NCBI GenBank assembly: GCA_020848595.1
Contig: JADLHV010000117.1
Span: forward strand, 1 to 7,226
Source: Bacteroidia bacterium
GTDB lineage: Bacteria; Bacteroidota; Bacteroidia; NS11-12g; UBA955
Direction: 5' to 3'
DNA: 7,226 bases
Part shown: piece after piece, positions 1 through 7,066 of the stretch
Numbering within the stretch: the first letter of the stretch is position 1
Layout of the letters: every line of letters begins with the position of its first letter
Program-made: the position numbers and the translations under genes
Notes under the pieces: model-generated
What the model was told of the DNA's origin: nothing
What the model saw: only the letters and a program-made list of their open reading frames with translations
The model's database searches: none

Positions 1-1278
1 TCTAATCTTACCTTATCATACAGCCAATATAAAAGTACTATCTCTTTAGAGTACGCTCAATTAATCGATAGTAACAATATTAGAGATTATTCAAAAATCA
101 ATTATAAATACTATAACTATATAAAAGATTTAACTGCGCGAGTTGATTACGATTATATAGCAGATAGAAGAAATACTCTTCGTTTTGGTGCCTTTGGATC
201 ATTTAAATATTTTGCACCTGGCGCAACAGCAACAGAACACAATCGAAATGGCGTTATATCAAATGATACTTCTTTTGGTGCAAGTAAAGCAATCCCGACT
301 CAAGAATTAGCACTTTATTTAGAAGATGAATTTAGATTAAGTAACGATGTGAAAATTACTTATGGCGGACGATTAGTGACATATTTCCAAAAAGATGAAA
401 GATTCGTTTATCTAGAACCGAGATTTTCGATTAATAAAAAAATCAATAACCGTTTTGCCATAAAAGGAAGTTATACGGTTATGAATCAAAACATGCATCT
501 ATTAGCCGATAATGTCAATTCATCAGGACTCTTATCCGTCAATTTTGATCGGTGGATTCCAGCCTCATCTTTTGCTACTCCTCAGAGGTCTCAACAGATA
601 ACATTAGGAATTTCGCAACCTTTTAAAAATGATTTTGAATTAAGTATAGAAAGTTATTACAAAAAATTTGATCGTATTTTAGAAATCAAAGAAGGCGCCG
701 ATATTAATGGTGGTATTCTAACTGAAAATGATTGGGAATCAAAAGTATTAACAGGTAAAGGATGGAACTATGGAGTAGAAGCATTCCTTCAAAAAAGGAG
801 AGGCGATATTACTGGTTGGATTAGTTACTCACTTGCATGGGCTAAACGCAATACCCCAGGCGTTAATCGAAATGAGAACTATTTCTTTCAATTCGACCGT
901 AGACACTATGTTAATTTAGTTACACAATTTAAAATCAATGATGTTTATACTGGATCAATAAATGTTGTTTTCTCAACTGGTAATGTGCAATCTGTTCCAA
1001 TTGGTAAATATTTAGATATCAATGGTAATGTTGTGTACGACTACACTGAAAAAAACAATTACAGACTTCCTAATACATTTAGAATAGATGTAGGTTTAAC
1101 AAAAGCAAGACAGCGCAGTTATACTGCAGAATCAGGTTATCGTTTTTCTATCTATAATTTACTAGCAAGAAATAACCCAGCTTATATTTATATCAATAAT
1201 TCAAATAATCCACCTCAAGCTTATCAAAGATCATTCTTAAGCTTTATTCCAGGAATTACTTATTACACCAAATTTTAA
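1..1278 (+). CDS. TonB-dependent receptor, C-terminal part (5' end outside window)
   Basis: The frame is open from the first base, so this is the last 425 residues of a longer protein; the plug domain and signal peptide lie upstream of the window. The GTG at 349 is an internal valine codon, not a start, because the receptor-like sequence continues upstream in the same frame. What is visible is the beta-barrel: alternating aromatic and polar strands, and typical late-barrel signatures of this family, namely GKGWNYGVE (about residues 252-260), FDRRHYVNLV (298-307) and YRLPNTFRIDV (354-364). The chain ends in a terminal phenylalanine (YYTKF), as expected for BAM-assembled outer-membrane proteins. 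The family imports substrates across the outer membrane using TonB energy. The substrate cannot be told from the barrel alone. A DUF4249 lipoprotein gene follows after 3 bases, a frequent pairing in Bacteroidota, which supports one operon. The family call is firm; the specificity is unknown. Confidence 0.93.
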   Translation, partial: SNLTLSYSQYKSTISLEYAQLIDSNNIRDYSKINYKYYNYIKDLTARVDYDYIADRRNTLRFGAFGSFKYFAPGATATEHNRNGVISNDTSFGASKAIPTQELALYLEDEFRLSNDVKITYGGRLVTYFQKDERFVYLEPRFSINKKINNRFAIKGSYTVMNQNMHLLADNVNSSGLLSVNFDRWIPASSFATPQRSQQITLGISQPFKNDFELSIESYYKKFDRILEIKEGADINGGILTENDWESKVLTGKGWNYGVEAFLQKRRGDITGWISYSLAWAKRNTPGVNRNENYFFQFDRRHYVNLVTQFKINDVYTGSINVVFSTGNVQSVPIGKYLDINGNVVYDYTEKNNYRLPNTFRIDVGLTKARQRSYTAESGYRFSIYNLLARNNPAYIYINNSNNPPQAYQRSFLSFIPGITYYTKF

Positions 1279-1281
1279 CTC

Positions 1282-2127
1282 ATGAGACAAACTATTATAC
1301 TTGCATTAATATTAGCTGCAAGTGCATGCGATAAGAAAATTGATTTAGATTTACCCAACTATAGCAGCAAATTAGTTGTTAATGGAGAATTTGATTCAGA
1401 TAAAACTATGGAGGTTCAGGTTAGCAGAAGTTTGCCTATTCTTCAAACCACCGATTCTACAGGTTATCTAATTCAGAATGCGACGGTGAAAATCTTCGAG
1501 AATGGCATAGACATAGGAAATGCTACCTATTTTAGTGGCAAATATGTATTAGCTCAAAAACCCAAAAACGGAGCAACCTACCGTATCGAAGTTAGTTCTG
1601 GAAATTATCCAGTGGCTAAAGCCAATTTAAGTATTCCAAATAATATGCCCATTACAGCGAGTTACAATGACAGTATTGGTTTAGATGCTTCGGGATTTCC
1701 ATTAGGCGAACTTACCATCAGCTTTAAAGATCAACCAGACGTTAAAAATTATTATAGATTTTTGGTCAACTATTACAACAGCGGAATATTAACTTGGTTT
1801 CCATTAAATATTAACTCAAACGATATTCTTTTTCTTAATAATGAAAAACAAAAAGACGGCAGTTATTTATTTAGTGATGTCACATTTTCAGGTAAAACGA
1901 AAACGCTTAAGTTCGTTGTTCAATCTAGTATAGCAGATGGTACGCCTAAATTTGAAATATCCATAAAGTCATTTGATGAAAACTTTTATGAATATCTACA
2001 GCAATCCAATAACTATAGCCAATCGAGCGGTGGATTTAGCAGTGATCCAATCATATTGCGTACAAATGTTACAAATGGCTTAGGCATGGTTGGGGGAGTC
2101 AGTAATTCGAAAGACACCATTTTTTAA
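1282..2127 (+). CDS. DUF4249 family lipoprotein, partner of TonB-dependent receptor
   Basis: This 281-residue protein begins with a hydrophobic signal sequence ending in a lipobox-like A-S-A-C, with the lipidated cysteine at residue 16, so it is probably anchored to the outer membrane. DUF4249 features follow: IDLDLP and KLVVNGEF (about 20-37), a beta-rich N-terminal domain containing NATVKIFENG (66-75), a YRFLVNYYNSG stretch in the middle, and the GLGMVGG segment near the C-terminus (about 266-272). The length fits a complete member of the family. DUF4249 proteins have no established biochemical role; they are usually encoded next to TonB-dependent receptors, and a role as accessory or substrate-binding subunit is inference. 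The ATG lies 3 bases after the receptor stop, implying co-transcription and probably translational coupling. There is no strong hairpin terminator directly after it. Confidence 0.85.
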   Translation: MRQTIILALILAASACDKKIDLDLPNYSSKLVVNGEFDSDKTMEVQVSRSLPILQTTDSTGYLIQNATVKIFENGIDIGNATYFSGKYVLAQKPKNGATYRIEVSSGNYPVAKANLSIPNNMPITASYNDSIGLDASGFPLGELTISFKDQPDVKNYYRFLVNYYNSGILTWFPLNINSNDILFLNNEKQKDGSYLFSDVTFSGKTKTLKFVVQSSIADGTPKFEISIKSFDENFYEYLQQSNNYSQSSGGFSSDPIILRTNVTNGLGMVGGVSNSKDTIF

Positions 2128-2155
2128 TCCTTGTCATTTTTACGGCATAAGCCGA

Positions 2156-2183
2156 TTTGGATACAATAAAAGACTTACTTTTG
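2156..2183 (+). promoter_or_regulatory. Candidate promoter for porQ
   Basis: TTTG at 2156-2159 is followed after 16 bases by TACTTTTG at 2176-2183, an exact match to the Bacteroidota -7 consensus TAnnTTTG. The spacer is slightly shorter than the commonly quoted range of about 17-23. Transcription would begin near 2190, leaving a leader of about 10 bases before the porQ ATG at 2200. No Shine-Dalgarno sequence is visible, which is normal for this phylum. Confidence 0.5.
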
Positions 2184-2199
2184 CATTGAATACGCATCT

Positions 2200-3237
2200 A
2201 TGAAGATAAAATTTTTGTTTACAATATTAGCTAGTTTAAGTATTTCGGTCGCTATTTCTCAAGTTGCAGGCAAACGTTCATATGCATTTTTAAATCTACC
2301 TGTTTCGGCTCGACAAGTTGCTTTAGGTAGTAACTTTATTGCTACTGTTGATAATGATATTAGTCAATCTTGGCAATCGGCAGCAGCACTTAATTCTAAG
2401 ATGCATAACCATGCATTTGCATCATACAATAATTACCTTGGAGACATTAAAGGTGGATACTTTGCATACGTGCGACATTGGGATAAATTAGGCACTTTTG
2501 CACTTAATGTATTGTACATGGACTACGGTCAATTTGAAGGTTATACCCCTAGTGGAATATCGACAGGTACATTTACAGTTAAGGATCAATGTTTTGGATT
2601 AGCTTATGGCAAACAATGGAAAGATAAATTTAGAATTGGAGCAACTGCTAAATACGCTTATTCTATTTACGAATCTTATGTAAGTAATGCCTTATCTACG
2701 GATTTAAGTGCCATGTATATAGATACTGCTGAGCAATTAAACATAACAGCATTTGCCAGAAACATAGGTTTTCAGGCTATTCCATATGGCGAAACAAAAC
2801 GACAAAACTTACCTTTTGAATTGGCTGTAACGATATCAAAACGATTAGCACACCTACCCTTCCGCTATCATCTAACATTTAATAATTTGCAACAGCCAGA
2901 TATGCGTTATACGATAAATGAAACAGGCGAAAAAGATGAGAATGGAGATGTAAAATCTAAAAAAATGACTATGGGTGATAATATAGTCAGACACATATCC
3001 TTAGGAGGTGAAATGAATTTCTCTAAAAACTTCGTTGTTAGGTTTGGGTATAACCATCAAAAAAGGAAAGAAATGACCCAAGATCAAAGGAGAGCAACAA
3101 CAGGATTTAGTTGGGGTTTAGGATTGAAAGTAAAAAAGTTTAATATTAGTTATGGAAGCGCCTCTTATTTTCCAGGATTTAATAGTAACCAGTTCAGTTT
3201 ATTATTAAATTTAAGCGAGTTTTACACTAAGAAATAA
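2200..3237 (+). CDS. porQ: Type IX secretion system protein PorQ
   Basis: This is a complete 345-residue protein with a Sec signal peptide (MKIKFLFTILASLSISVAIS, cleavage likely after residue 20). The mature part matches PorQ: FLNLPVSARQVALGSNFI (about 30-47), then DNDISQSWQSAAALNSKMHN (51-70), then a run of beta strands typical of the FadL-like PorV/PorQ barrels. In Bacteroidota, PorQ sits in the outer membrane and works with PorZ and the attachment complex (PorU, PorV) that links A-LPS to type IX cargo proteins. Its presence implies that the organism has a type IX secretion system, although no other component lies in this window. It appears to have its own promoter and is not tightly joined to the receptor pair upstream. 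From memory, porQ, cmk and lon are often close neighbours in this phylum; here lon is nearby on the other strand and cmk is not present in the window. Confidence 0.9.
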   Translation: MKIKFLFTILASLSISVAISQVAGKRSYAFLNLPVSARQVALGSNFIATVDNDISQSWQSAAALNSKMHNHAFASYNNYLGDIKGGYFAYVRHWDKLGTFALNVLYMDYGQFEGYTPSGISTGTFTVKDQCFGLAYGKQWKDKFRIGATAKYAYSIYESYVSNALSTDLSAMYIDTAEQLNITAFARNIGFQAIPYGETKRQNLPFELAVTISKRLAHLPFRYHLTFNNLQQPDMRYTINETGEKDENGDVKSKKMTMGDNIVRHISLGGEMNFSKNFVVRFGYNHQKRKEMTQDQRRATTGFSWGLGLKVKKFNISYGSASYFPGFNSNQFSLLLNLSEFYTKK

Positions 3238-3274
3238 TCAAAGACAGACTATCATCGTATATGTTCAATTACGA

Positions 3275-3296
3275 TTTCAATCAAATTTGATTGAAA
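3275..3296. repeat. Perfect 22-bp palindrome between convergent genes
   Basis: TTTCAATCAAA (3275-3285) is followed immediately by its exact reverse complement TTTGATTGAAA (3286-3296). It lies in the 83-base gap between the 3' ends of porQ (+) and the PUR gene (-). As RNA it could fold on either strand into about a 9-bp AT-rich stem with a four-base loop, which would suit a bidirectional transcription end. Neither strand has a clear T-run directly after it, so a protein-binding site is an equal alternative. Confidence 0.6.
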
Positions 3297-3320
3297 GTCA
3301 AAACAATTAAAAACTTACTA

Positions 3321-3632
3321 TTAAGAAGCCGAATTACCAGTTTCAGGATCGTAGTCCTTTCTTGAGAATTCGTCGTAATTATATTCCGGAAGCAATTCAC
3401 TTTTCACATGTTTAATGGTTTCGTTTAGTGCTTCAGAAAACTTATTAAAGTCTTCCTTATAAAGAAATATTTTAGACTTAACATAATTGCCATCCTCAAA
3501 CTTTTTAGTACTTTCGGTAATAGTTAGAAAATAATCATTAGACTTTGTACTTCTCACATCAAAAAAATAGGTTCTTTTGCCAGCTTTAACACGTTTAGAA
3601 AAAATGCTGTTCTTATCTCTGAAGTCTTCCAT
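3321..3632 (-). CDS. PUR family DNA/RNA-binding protein (DUF3276)
   Basis: This is a small basic protein of 103 residues. The conserved block VKAGKRTYFFDVRSTKSNDYFLTITES (about residues 15-41) and the later KIFLYKEDFNKFSEAL (54-69) are the hallmark of the bacterial PUR-alpha-like family DUF3276, whose studied members bind single-stranded nucleic acid and RNA; the spirochaete BpuR protein is related. The start is placed at 3632 (MEDFRDKNSIFSKRV), where family members normally begin. A longer in-frame reading back to 3725 adds 31 residues of lysine- and tyrosine-rich, low-complexity sequence that looks like translated intergenic DNA. The tail after about residue 80 is acidic and probably disordered. 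It is transcribed divergently from the small secreted protein gene and converges on porQ. The cellular targets are unknown; it is likely a cytoplasmic regulator or RNA-binding protein. Confidence 0.88.
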   Translation of the reverse strand: MEDFRDKNSIFSKRVKAGKRTYFFDVRSTKSNDYFLTITESTKKFEDGNYVKSKIFLYKEDFNKFSEALNETIKHVKSELLPEYNYDEFSRKDYDPETGNSAS

Positions 3633-3724
3633 TATGGTATATAAATATTGTGCTAAATAACGCCTTTTTTTCAAATTCAAAAAATTTTTCTTAATTTGGC
3701 AATAAAATTGCCCACTATAAACCA
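3633..3724. promoter_or_regulatory. Divergent control region between PUR gene and small secreted protein gene
   Basis: These 92 AT-rich bases must hold promoters for both directions. On the + strand TTTC at 3669-3672 and TTAATTTG at 3691-3698, 18 bases apart, resemble TTTG / TAnnTTTG with one mismatch in each box, and would start transcription about 20 bases before the ATG at 3725. On the - strand only a weak pair is visible: TTTG reading 3681-3678, then after 18 bases TATTTAGC reading 3659-3652. A dyad at 3698-3712 overlaps the + strand -7 box. Confidence 0.4.
3698..3712. repeat. 6-bp dyad, possible operator
   Basis: GGCAAT (3698-3703), a three-base AAA spacer, and ATTGCC (3707-3712) form a perfect inverted repeat. 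It overlaps the last base of the candidate -7 box and the expected transcription start of the small secreted protein gene, a position typical of operators. It could also be a short hairpin in the leader. No regulator is identified. Confidence 0.35.
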
Positions 3725-4147
3725 ATGCGATTCTTAATCATAACCATCATTTCCTTGACAATATCAATGAGTTCAAGCGCAGCTACCAACGACAGTACGA
3801 GAACTGTTAGTATAGGCGATTCTGTTTTCATCAGTGCTTGTCCGGCAAAGGGATTTCAACACATCCAATATTATAAGAAGACCCGGTTTCCAAATCCGAA
3901 TGCTAGTTATGACAAAACAACAGGCGATGATTTTTACGAGTATTTTTTCACAGATGGCGATTTTGATGCCAAGTATTTACCTTGCGAATTTGGAGGAAAG
4001 AAATACAGAATTATCAGTATAAGAACACTCTTAGATAAGAATACGGGAGCCGAGCGTACTGTAATGTTTTTAGATTTAGGACTCAATACAGTAGCGTGGG
4101 TAGAGCTTCCAAATGCGGTAGATGTTTCAGAAATTTATTTAGAATAA
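3725..4147 (+). CDS. Small secreted protein of unknown function
   Basis: I do not recognise a family for this 140-residue protein. It starts with a clear Sec signal peptide: an arginine, then a hydrophobic stretch of isoleucine and leucine, with cleavage probably in the SSAAT region near residues 18-21. There is no lipobox cysteine, so the mature protein of about 120 residues should be soluble in the periplasm or exported. It has exactly two cysteines, at residues 39 and 87, which could form a disulfide. It is rich in aromatic residues in the middle (for example YYKK at 49-52 and FYEYFF at 70-75), and the second half reads as alternating beta strands (KKYRIISIRTLL, ERTVMFLDLGL, VAWVELP). Codon and base use look like the neighbours. 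It has its own promoter-like sequence and converges on the lon operon, with the stop codon abutting the lon terminator hairpin. The signal peptide and candidate promoter support it as a real gene. Confidence 0.72.
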   Translation: MRFLIITIISLTISMSSSAATNDSTRTVSIGDSVFISACPAKGFQHIQYYKKTRFPNPNASYDKTTGDDFYEYFFTDGDFDAKYLPCEFGGKKYRIISIRTLLDKNTGAERTVMFLDLGLNTVAWVELPNAVDVSEIYLE

Positions 4148-4177
4148 AAAAGCCCTTCCTAATTGCTTAGGAAGGGT
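4146..4177 (-). terminator. Intrinsic terminator of the lon operon
   Basis: CCCTTCCTAA (4153-4162) and TTAGGAAGGG (4167-4176) form a perfect 10-bp stem with a four-base TTGC loop. Read on the minus strand the hairpin is followed by TTTTTT (4151-4146), a standard intrinsic terminator placed 26 bases beyond the stop codon of the last minus-strand gene. On the plus strand the hairpin begins just after the stop of the small secreted protein gene but lacks a T-run, so it would at most block readthrough or protect that mRNA end. Confidence 0.88.
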
Positions 4178-4202
4178 GCACATTAAACGTGTTTTCGACC
4201 GT

Positions 4203-4595
4203 TTATTTACATCCATTCTCTATCCAGCAGCTCAAAACATTGAGGGTGCTATCCGAGAGTTTGGGCGACTTTTTGGGCATAGGGGAAATCCATCCCTCAT
4301 GCTTGAGTGATTGCATGAAACGTGATTTTAAAGCTTCCTCCTTAACCAGTTCATGTGTGCTTAAATTAATTCCACTTGCATGATTACTTGCACTATGGCA
4401 TGTTTTAGCACAATTGTTATCAATAATAGATTTGATATCGTTATCGTAGGTATATGCAGTATTAGTGCATACATTAGTTGTGGCTGCTACTGGAGCTGGC
4501 GTTGTTGTTGCAACTTTGGTCTTACCAGCCTTACAAGCAACTAAGATAAGTGCCCCAGACAGACAGACATATATTAATTTAGATACTGCTTTCAT
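4203..4595 (-). CDS. Cytochrome c-like lipoprotein with CX3CH motif
   Basis: This 130-residue protein has a signal sequence with lipobox L-V-A-C (cysteine 21), so it should be a membrane-anchored lipoprotein facing the periplasm or surface. A threonine/alanine/proline-rich linker (about 28-41) leads into a domain that resembles the small cytochrome c-like modules common in Bacteroidota: YTYDNDIKSIIDNNCAKTCH (about 48-67), SGINLSTHELVK (74-85), and the C-terminal PMPKKSPKLSD...WIENGC. The haem-type site is C62-A-K-T-C66-H67, with three residues between the cysteines where CXXCH has two. Methionine 106 in PMPK is the expected distal ligand. Further cysteines at 43, 123 and 129 could form a disulfide. 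The start overlaps the lon stop as ATGA, so it is co-transcribed and probably translationally coupled to lon. An electron-transfer role is inferred; haem binding through CX3CH is not certain. Confidence 0.75.
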   Translation of the reverse strand: MKAVSKLIYVCLSGALILVACKAGKTKVATTTPAPVAATTNVCTNTAYTYDNDIKSIIDNNCAKTCHSASNHASGINLSTHELVKEEALKSRFMQSLKHEGWISPMPKKSPKLSDSTLNVLSCWIENGCK

Positions 4596-7066
4596 TTTTT
4601 TATATCTTTCAAATAAGATTGCAAATCTAAAGGTTTTTTTACCAATTTATCTAACAAGGCAAGATCCAAAACTTCGAGCATATTTTTAACATAATGAAAA
4701 CTAACCCCTTTTAAATATTGTTTCGGAATGTCTTCAACATCTTTCCTATTGTCGTGACACATAATAATATCTTTTATTCCAGCTCTTTTTGCCGCTAATA
4801 TTTTTTCTTTAATGCCACCTACAGGCAATACACGACCTCTTAAAGTAATTTCACCAGTCATAGCTAAAAAAGGCTTTATTTTACGCTGAGTAAACAAGGA
4901 TGCCAAAGAAGTTAGAATAGTTATACCAGCACTTGGACCATCTTTAGGAATTGCTCCAGCAGGAAAGTGAATATGCGTATCCCAATGTTCAAAAACTTTA
5001 TGGTCTATTTTAAGATATTCGGCATTAGCCTTTAGGAAAGTCATTGCTGTGGAAGCACTTTCTTTCATTACATCACCTAATTTACCTGTTAAAAGCATAC
5101 CTCCTTTACCTCTAGTTAAAGTACTTTCGACAAATAAGATACTTCCACCAGAAGGACTCCATGCTAAACCAGTTACTACACCAGCAGTTTCATTATCTTG
5201 ATAGATTTCTTTTTCGAGTTTATCGACCCCAAGAATCCTTTCAACATCTTCCTTACTTAAGCTTGGATTGAACTCTTCTTCACTTGCAATAAGCATGGCA
5301 TTATGGCGGACCAAACTTGCAATTTTCTTTTCTAAATTTCTCACACCACTTTCTCGGGTATATTCTTCAACAACAGATTCGAGCACTGCATCATTTAATT
5401 TAAATTGAGCAGCTTTTAAACCGTGCATAGTACGCTGTTTAGGGATGAGATATTTTTGAGCAATTTGAATTTTTTCTTCAACCGTATAACCACTAATTTC
5501 GATGACTTCCATACGGTCTAACAATGCCGGTTGAATAGTATCTAAAGTATTAGCAGTAGCAATAAACATCACCTTACTTAAATCGTAATCTAATTCTAAG
5601 TAATTATCATGAAAAGCAGTATTTTGTTCAGGGTCTAAAACCTCTAGCAAAGCCGAAGAAGGGTCGCCTCTAAAATCACTACCTACTTTATCAATTTCAT
5701 CGAGTACAAAGACAGGATTACCAGACTTCACTTTTTTCAAGTTCTGCATAATCCTTCCAGGCATCGCACCAATATAGGTTTTGCGATGTCCACGAATTTC
5801 CGATTCATCGTGTAATCCACCTAAAGACACACGAACATATTTGCGACCAATAGCTTTAGCAATACTTTTACCTAAAGATGTTTTTCCAACTCCAGGAGGG
5901 CCATAAAGACATATAATCGGGCTCTTTAAATCACCTTTAAGTTTTATTACAGCTAAATATTCTAATATCCTTTGCTTTACTTTTTCTAATCCGAAATGGT
6001 CGGCATCCAAAACTTTTTTAGCTTTTTTAATATCTAAATTATCCTTTGAGAATTCGTTCCATGGCAAATCCAATAAAGTCTGTGCATAGTTTAAACTTAC
6101 CGAATAATCTGGACTAGCAGGATTAACACGCAACAATTTATCGAGTTCTTTGTTAAAAGCCTCATGAATTTCTTTCGACCACTTTTTCTTATTGCCTCTT
6201 TCTCTTAAACTTTGAATTTCCCTATCAGGACTATCATGTCCAAGTTCTTCTTGAATAGCGCGAATTTGTTGTTGTAAGAAATATTCTTTTTGCTGTTTAT
6301 CAATATCTACTTTGACCTTACTTTGAATTTGATCTTTCAGTTTAAGAATATGATTCTCTCGCATTAAGTGTTCAAATACGATATTCGCTCTTTCTTTAAG
6401 TGTAGGTGCATTTAATATTGCTTGTTTTTCGGCTAGAGAAATATTGAGATTAGAAGCAATAAAACTTACTAAGAAATTATCGCTATCTATATTCCTAAGA
6501 GCAAAATTAGCTTCAGAAGGGATATTAGGCGACAACTCTATATTCTCAGCTGCTGTATCTTTAATACTGCTAATTAAAGCTCTAACTTCACCATCTTGCT
6601 TTTCTTCTTGAATATCTATACCACTTACTTGAGCACGTATATAAGGTTCGGTGCTAATTATTTCACCTAATTTAATTTTGCGTTTACCTTGAATAATAGC
6701 CGTTGTATTGCCATCTGGCATTCTTAAGATCTTAATAATTTGCGCCATAGTACCGATGGTATTTAAATCTTCTATACCTGGCTCTTCCGTTTCAGGATCT
6801 TTTTGTGCAAATACACCAATAGTCTTGTCTCCTTTATTGGCATCCTTAATCAATTTAATTGACTTATCTCGACCAACCGTAATTGGAAAAACTACTCCTG
6901 GAAAAAGTACCGTATTGCGTATCGGTAATATTGGCAGACTTTCTGGCACTACCAATTTATTACTTTCTTTTTCTTCTTGTTGCGAGAACAAGGGAAACAA
7001 GTCACTCCCACTTTCCGCTTCATCGGAATCCAAATGACCTCCAAATACTAACTTGTTAAAATTCAT
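4592..7066 (-). CDS. lon: ATP-dependent Lon protease (S16 family)
   Basis: This is a complete 824-residue LonA protease, the cytoplasmic AAA+ enzyme that unfolds and degrades damaged and short-lived regulatory proteins. The N-terminal substrate-binding domain begins near LPILPIRNTVLFPGVVFPITVGR (about 44-66), followed by a helical, coiled-coil-prone stretch (about 240-310, including KEYFLQQQIRAIQEELG). The ATPase has Walker A GPPGVGKT (389-396), Walker B VFVLDEID (452-459), the sensor asparagine in TAN (506) and arginines at LLDR (518) and GVRNLEK (576). The protease domain has the catalytic serine in PKDGPSAG (S712) and lysine in GGIKEK (K755), 43 residues apart as in E. coli Lon (S679/K722). 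It is slightly longer than the 784-residue E. coli enzyme because of an extended N-terminus with an acidic stretch, common in Bacteroidota. The start at 7066 is secure since the next methionine is at residue 107. The stop overlaps the downstream lipoprotein start by four bases. Confidence 0.98.
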   Translation of the reverse strand: MNFNKLVFGGHLDSDEAESGSDLFPLFSQQEEKESNKLVVPESLPILPIRNTVLFPGVVFPITVGRDKSIKLIKDANKGDKTIGVFAQKDPETEEPGIEDLNTIGTMAQIIKILRMPDGNTTAIIQGKRKIKLGEIISTEPYIRAQVSGIDIQEEKQDGEVRALISSIKDTAAENIELSPNIPSEANFALRNIDSDNFLVSFIASNLNISLAEKQAILNAPTLKERANIVFEHLMRENHILKLKDQIQSKVKVDIDKQQKEYFLQQQIRAIQEELGHDSPDREIQSLRERGNKKKWSKEIHEAFNKELDKLLRVNPASPDYSVSLNYAQTLLDLPWNEFSKDNLDIKKAKKVLDADHFGLEKVKQRILEYLAVIKLKGDLKSPIICLYGPPGVGKTSLGKSIAKAIGRKYVRVSLGGLHDESEIRGHRKTYIGAMPGRIMQNLKKVKSGNPVFVLDEIDKVGSDFRGDPSSALLEVLDPEQNTAFHDNYLELDYDLSKVMFIATANTLDTIQPALLDRMEVIEISGYTVEEKIQIAQKYLIPKQRTMHGLKAAQFKLNDAVLESVVEEYTRESGVRNLEKKIASLVRHNAMLIASEEEFNPSLSKEDVERILGVDKLEKEIYQDNETAGVVTGLAWSPSGGSILFVESTLTRGKGGMLLTGKLGDVMKESASTAMTFLKANAEYLKIDHKVFEHWDTHIHFPAGAIPKDGPSAGITILTSLASLFTQRKIKPFLAMTGEITLRGRVLPVGGIKEKILAAKRAGIKDIIMCHDNRKDVEDIPKQYLKGVSFHYVKNMLEVLDLALLDKLVKKPLDLQSYLKDIKK

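Noticed and set aside
349..1278. A separate gene starting with GTG at 349
   Set aside because: The same frame is open without a stop back to base 1 and encodes receptor barrel sequence throughout, so GTG is an internal codon.
2143..2154. Small hairpin CGGC-ATAA-GCCG after the DUF4249 gene as a terminator
   Set aside because: The stem is only 4 bp and is not followed by a T-run; it is too weak to call.
3633..3725. N-terminal extension of the PUR protein back to 3725
   Set aside because: The added 31 residues look like translated AT-rich intergenic DNA, would fill the entire divergent promoter region, and family members start at the MEDF-like methionine.
3834..4022. Overlapping plus-strand reading frame of 62 codons
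   Set aside because: It lies inside the small secreted protein gene in another frame and has no recognisable features.
4189..4689. Two plus-strand reading frames (4189-4383 and 4465-4689)
   Set aside because: They are antisense to the cytochrome-like lipoprotein and the lon 3' end, which have clear motifs; the antisense products have none.
6708..7037. Plus-strand reading frame of 109 codons
   Set aside because: It is antisense to the conserved N-terminal domain of Lon and shows no protein features of its own.
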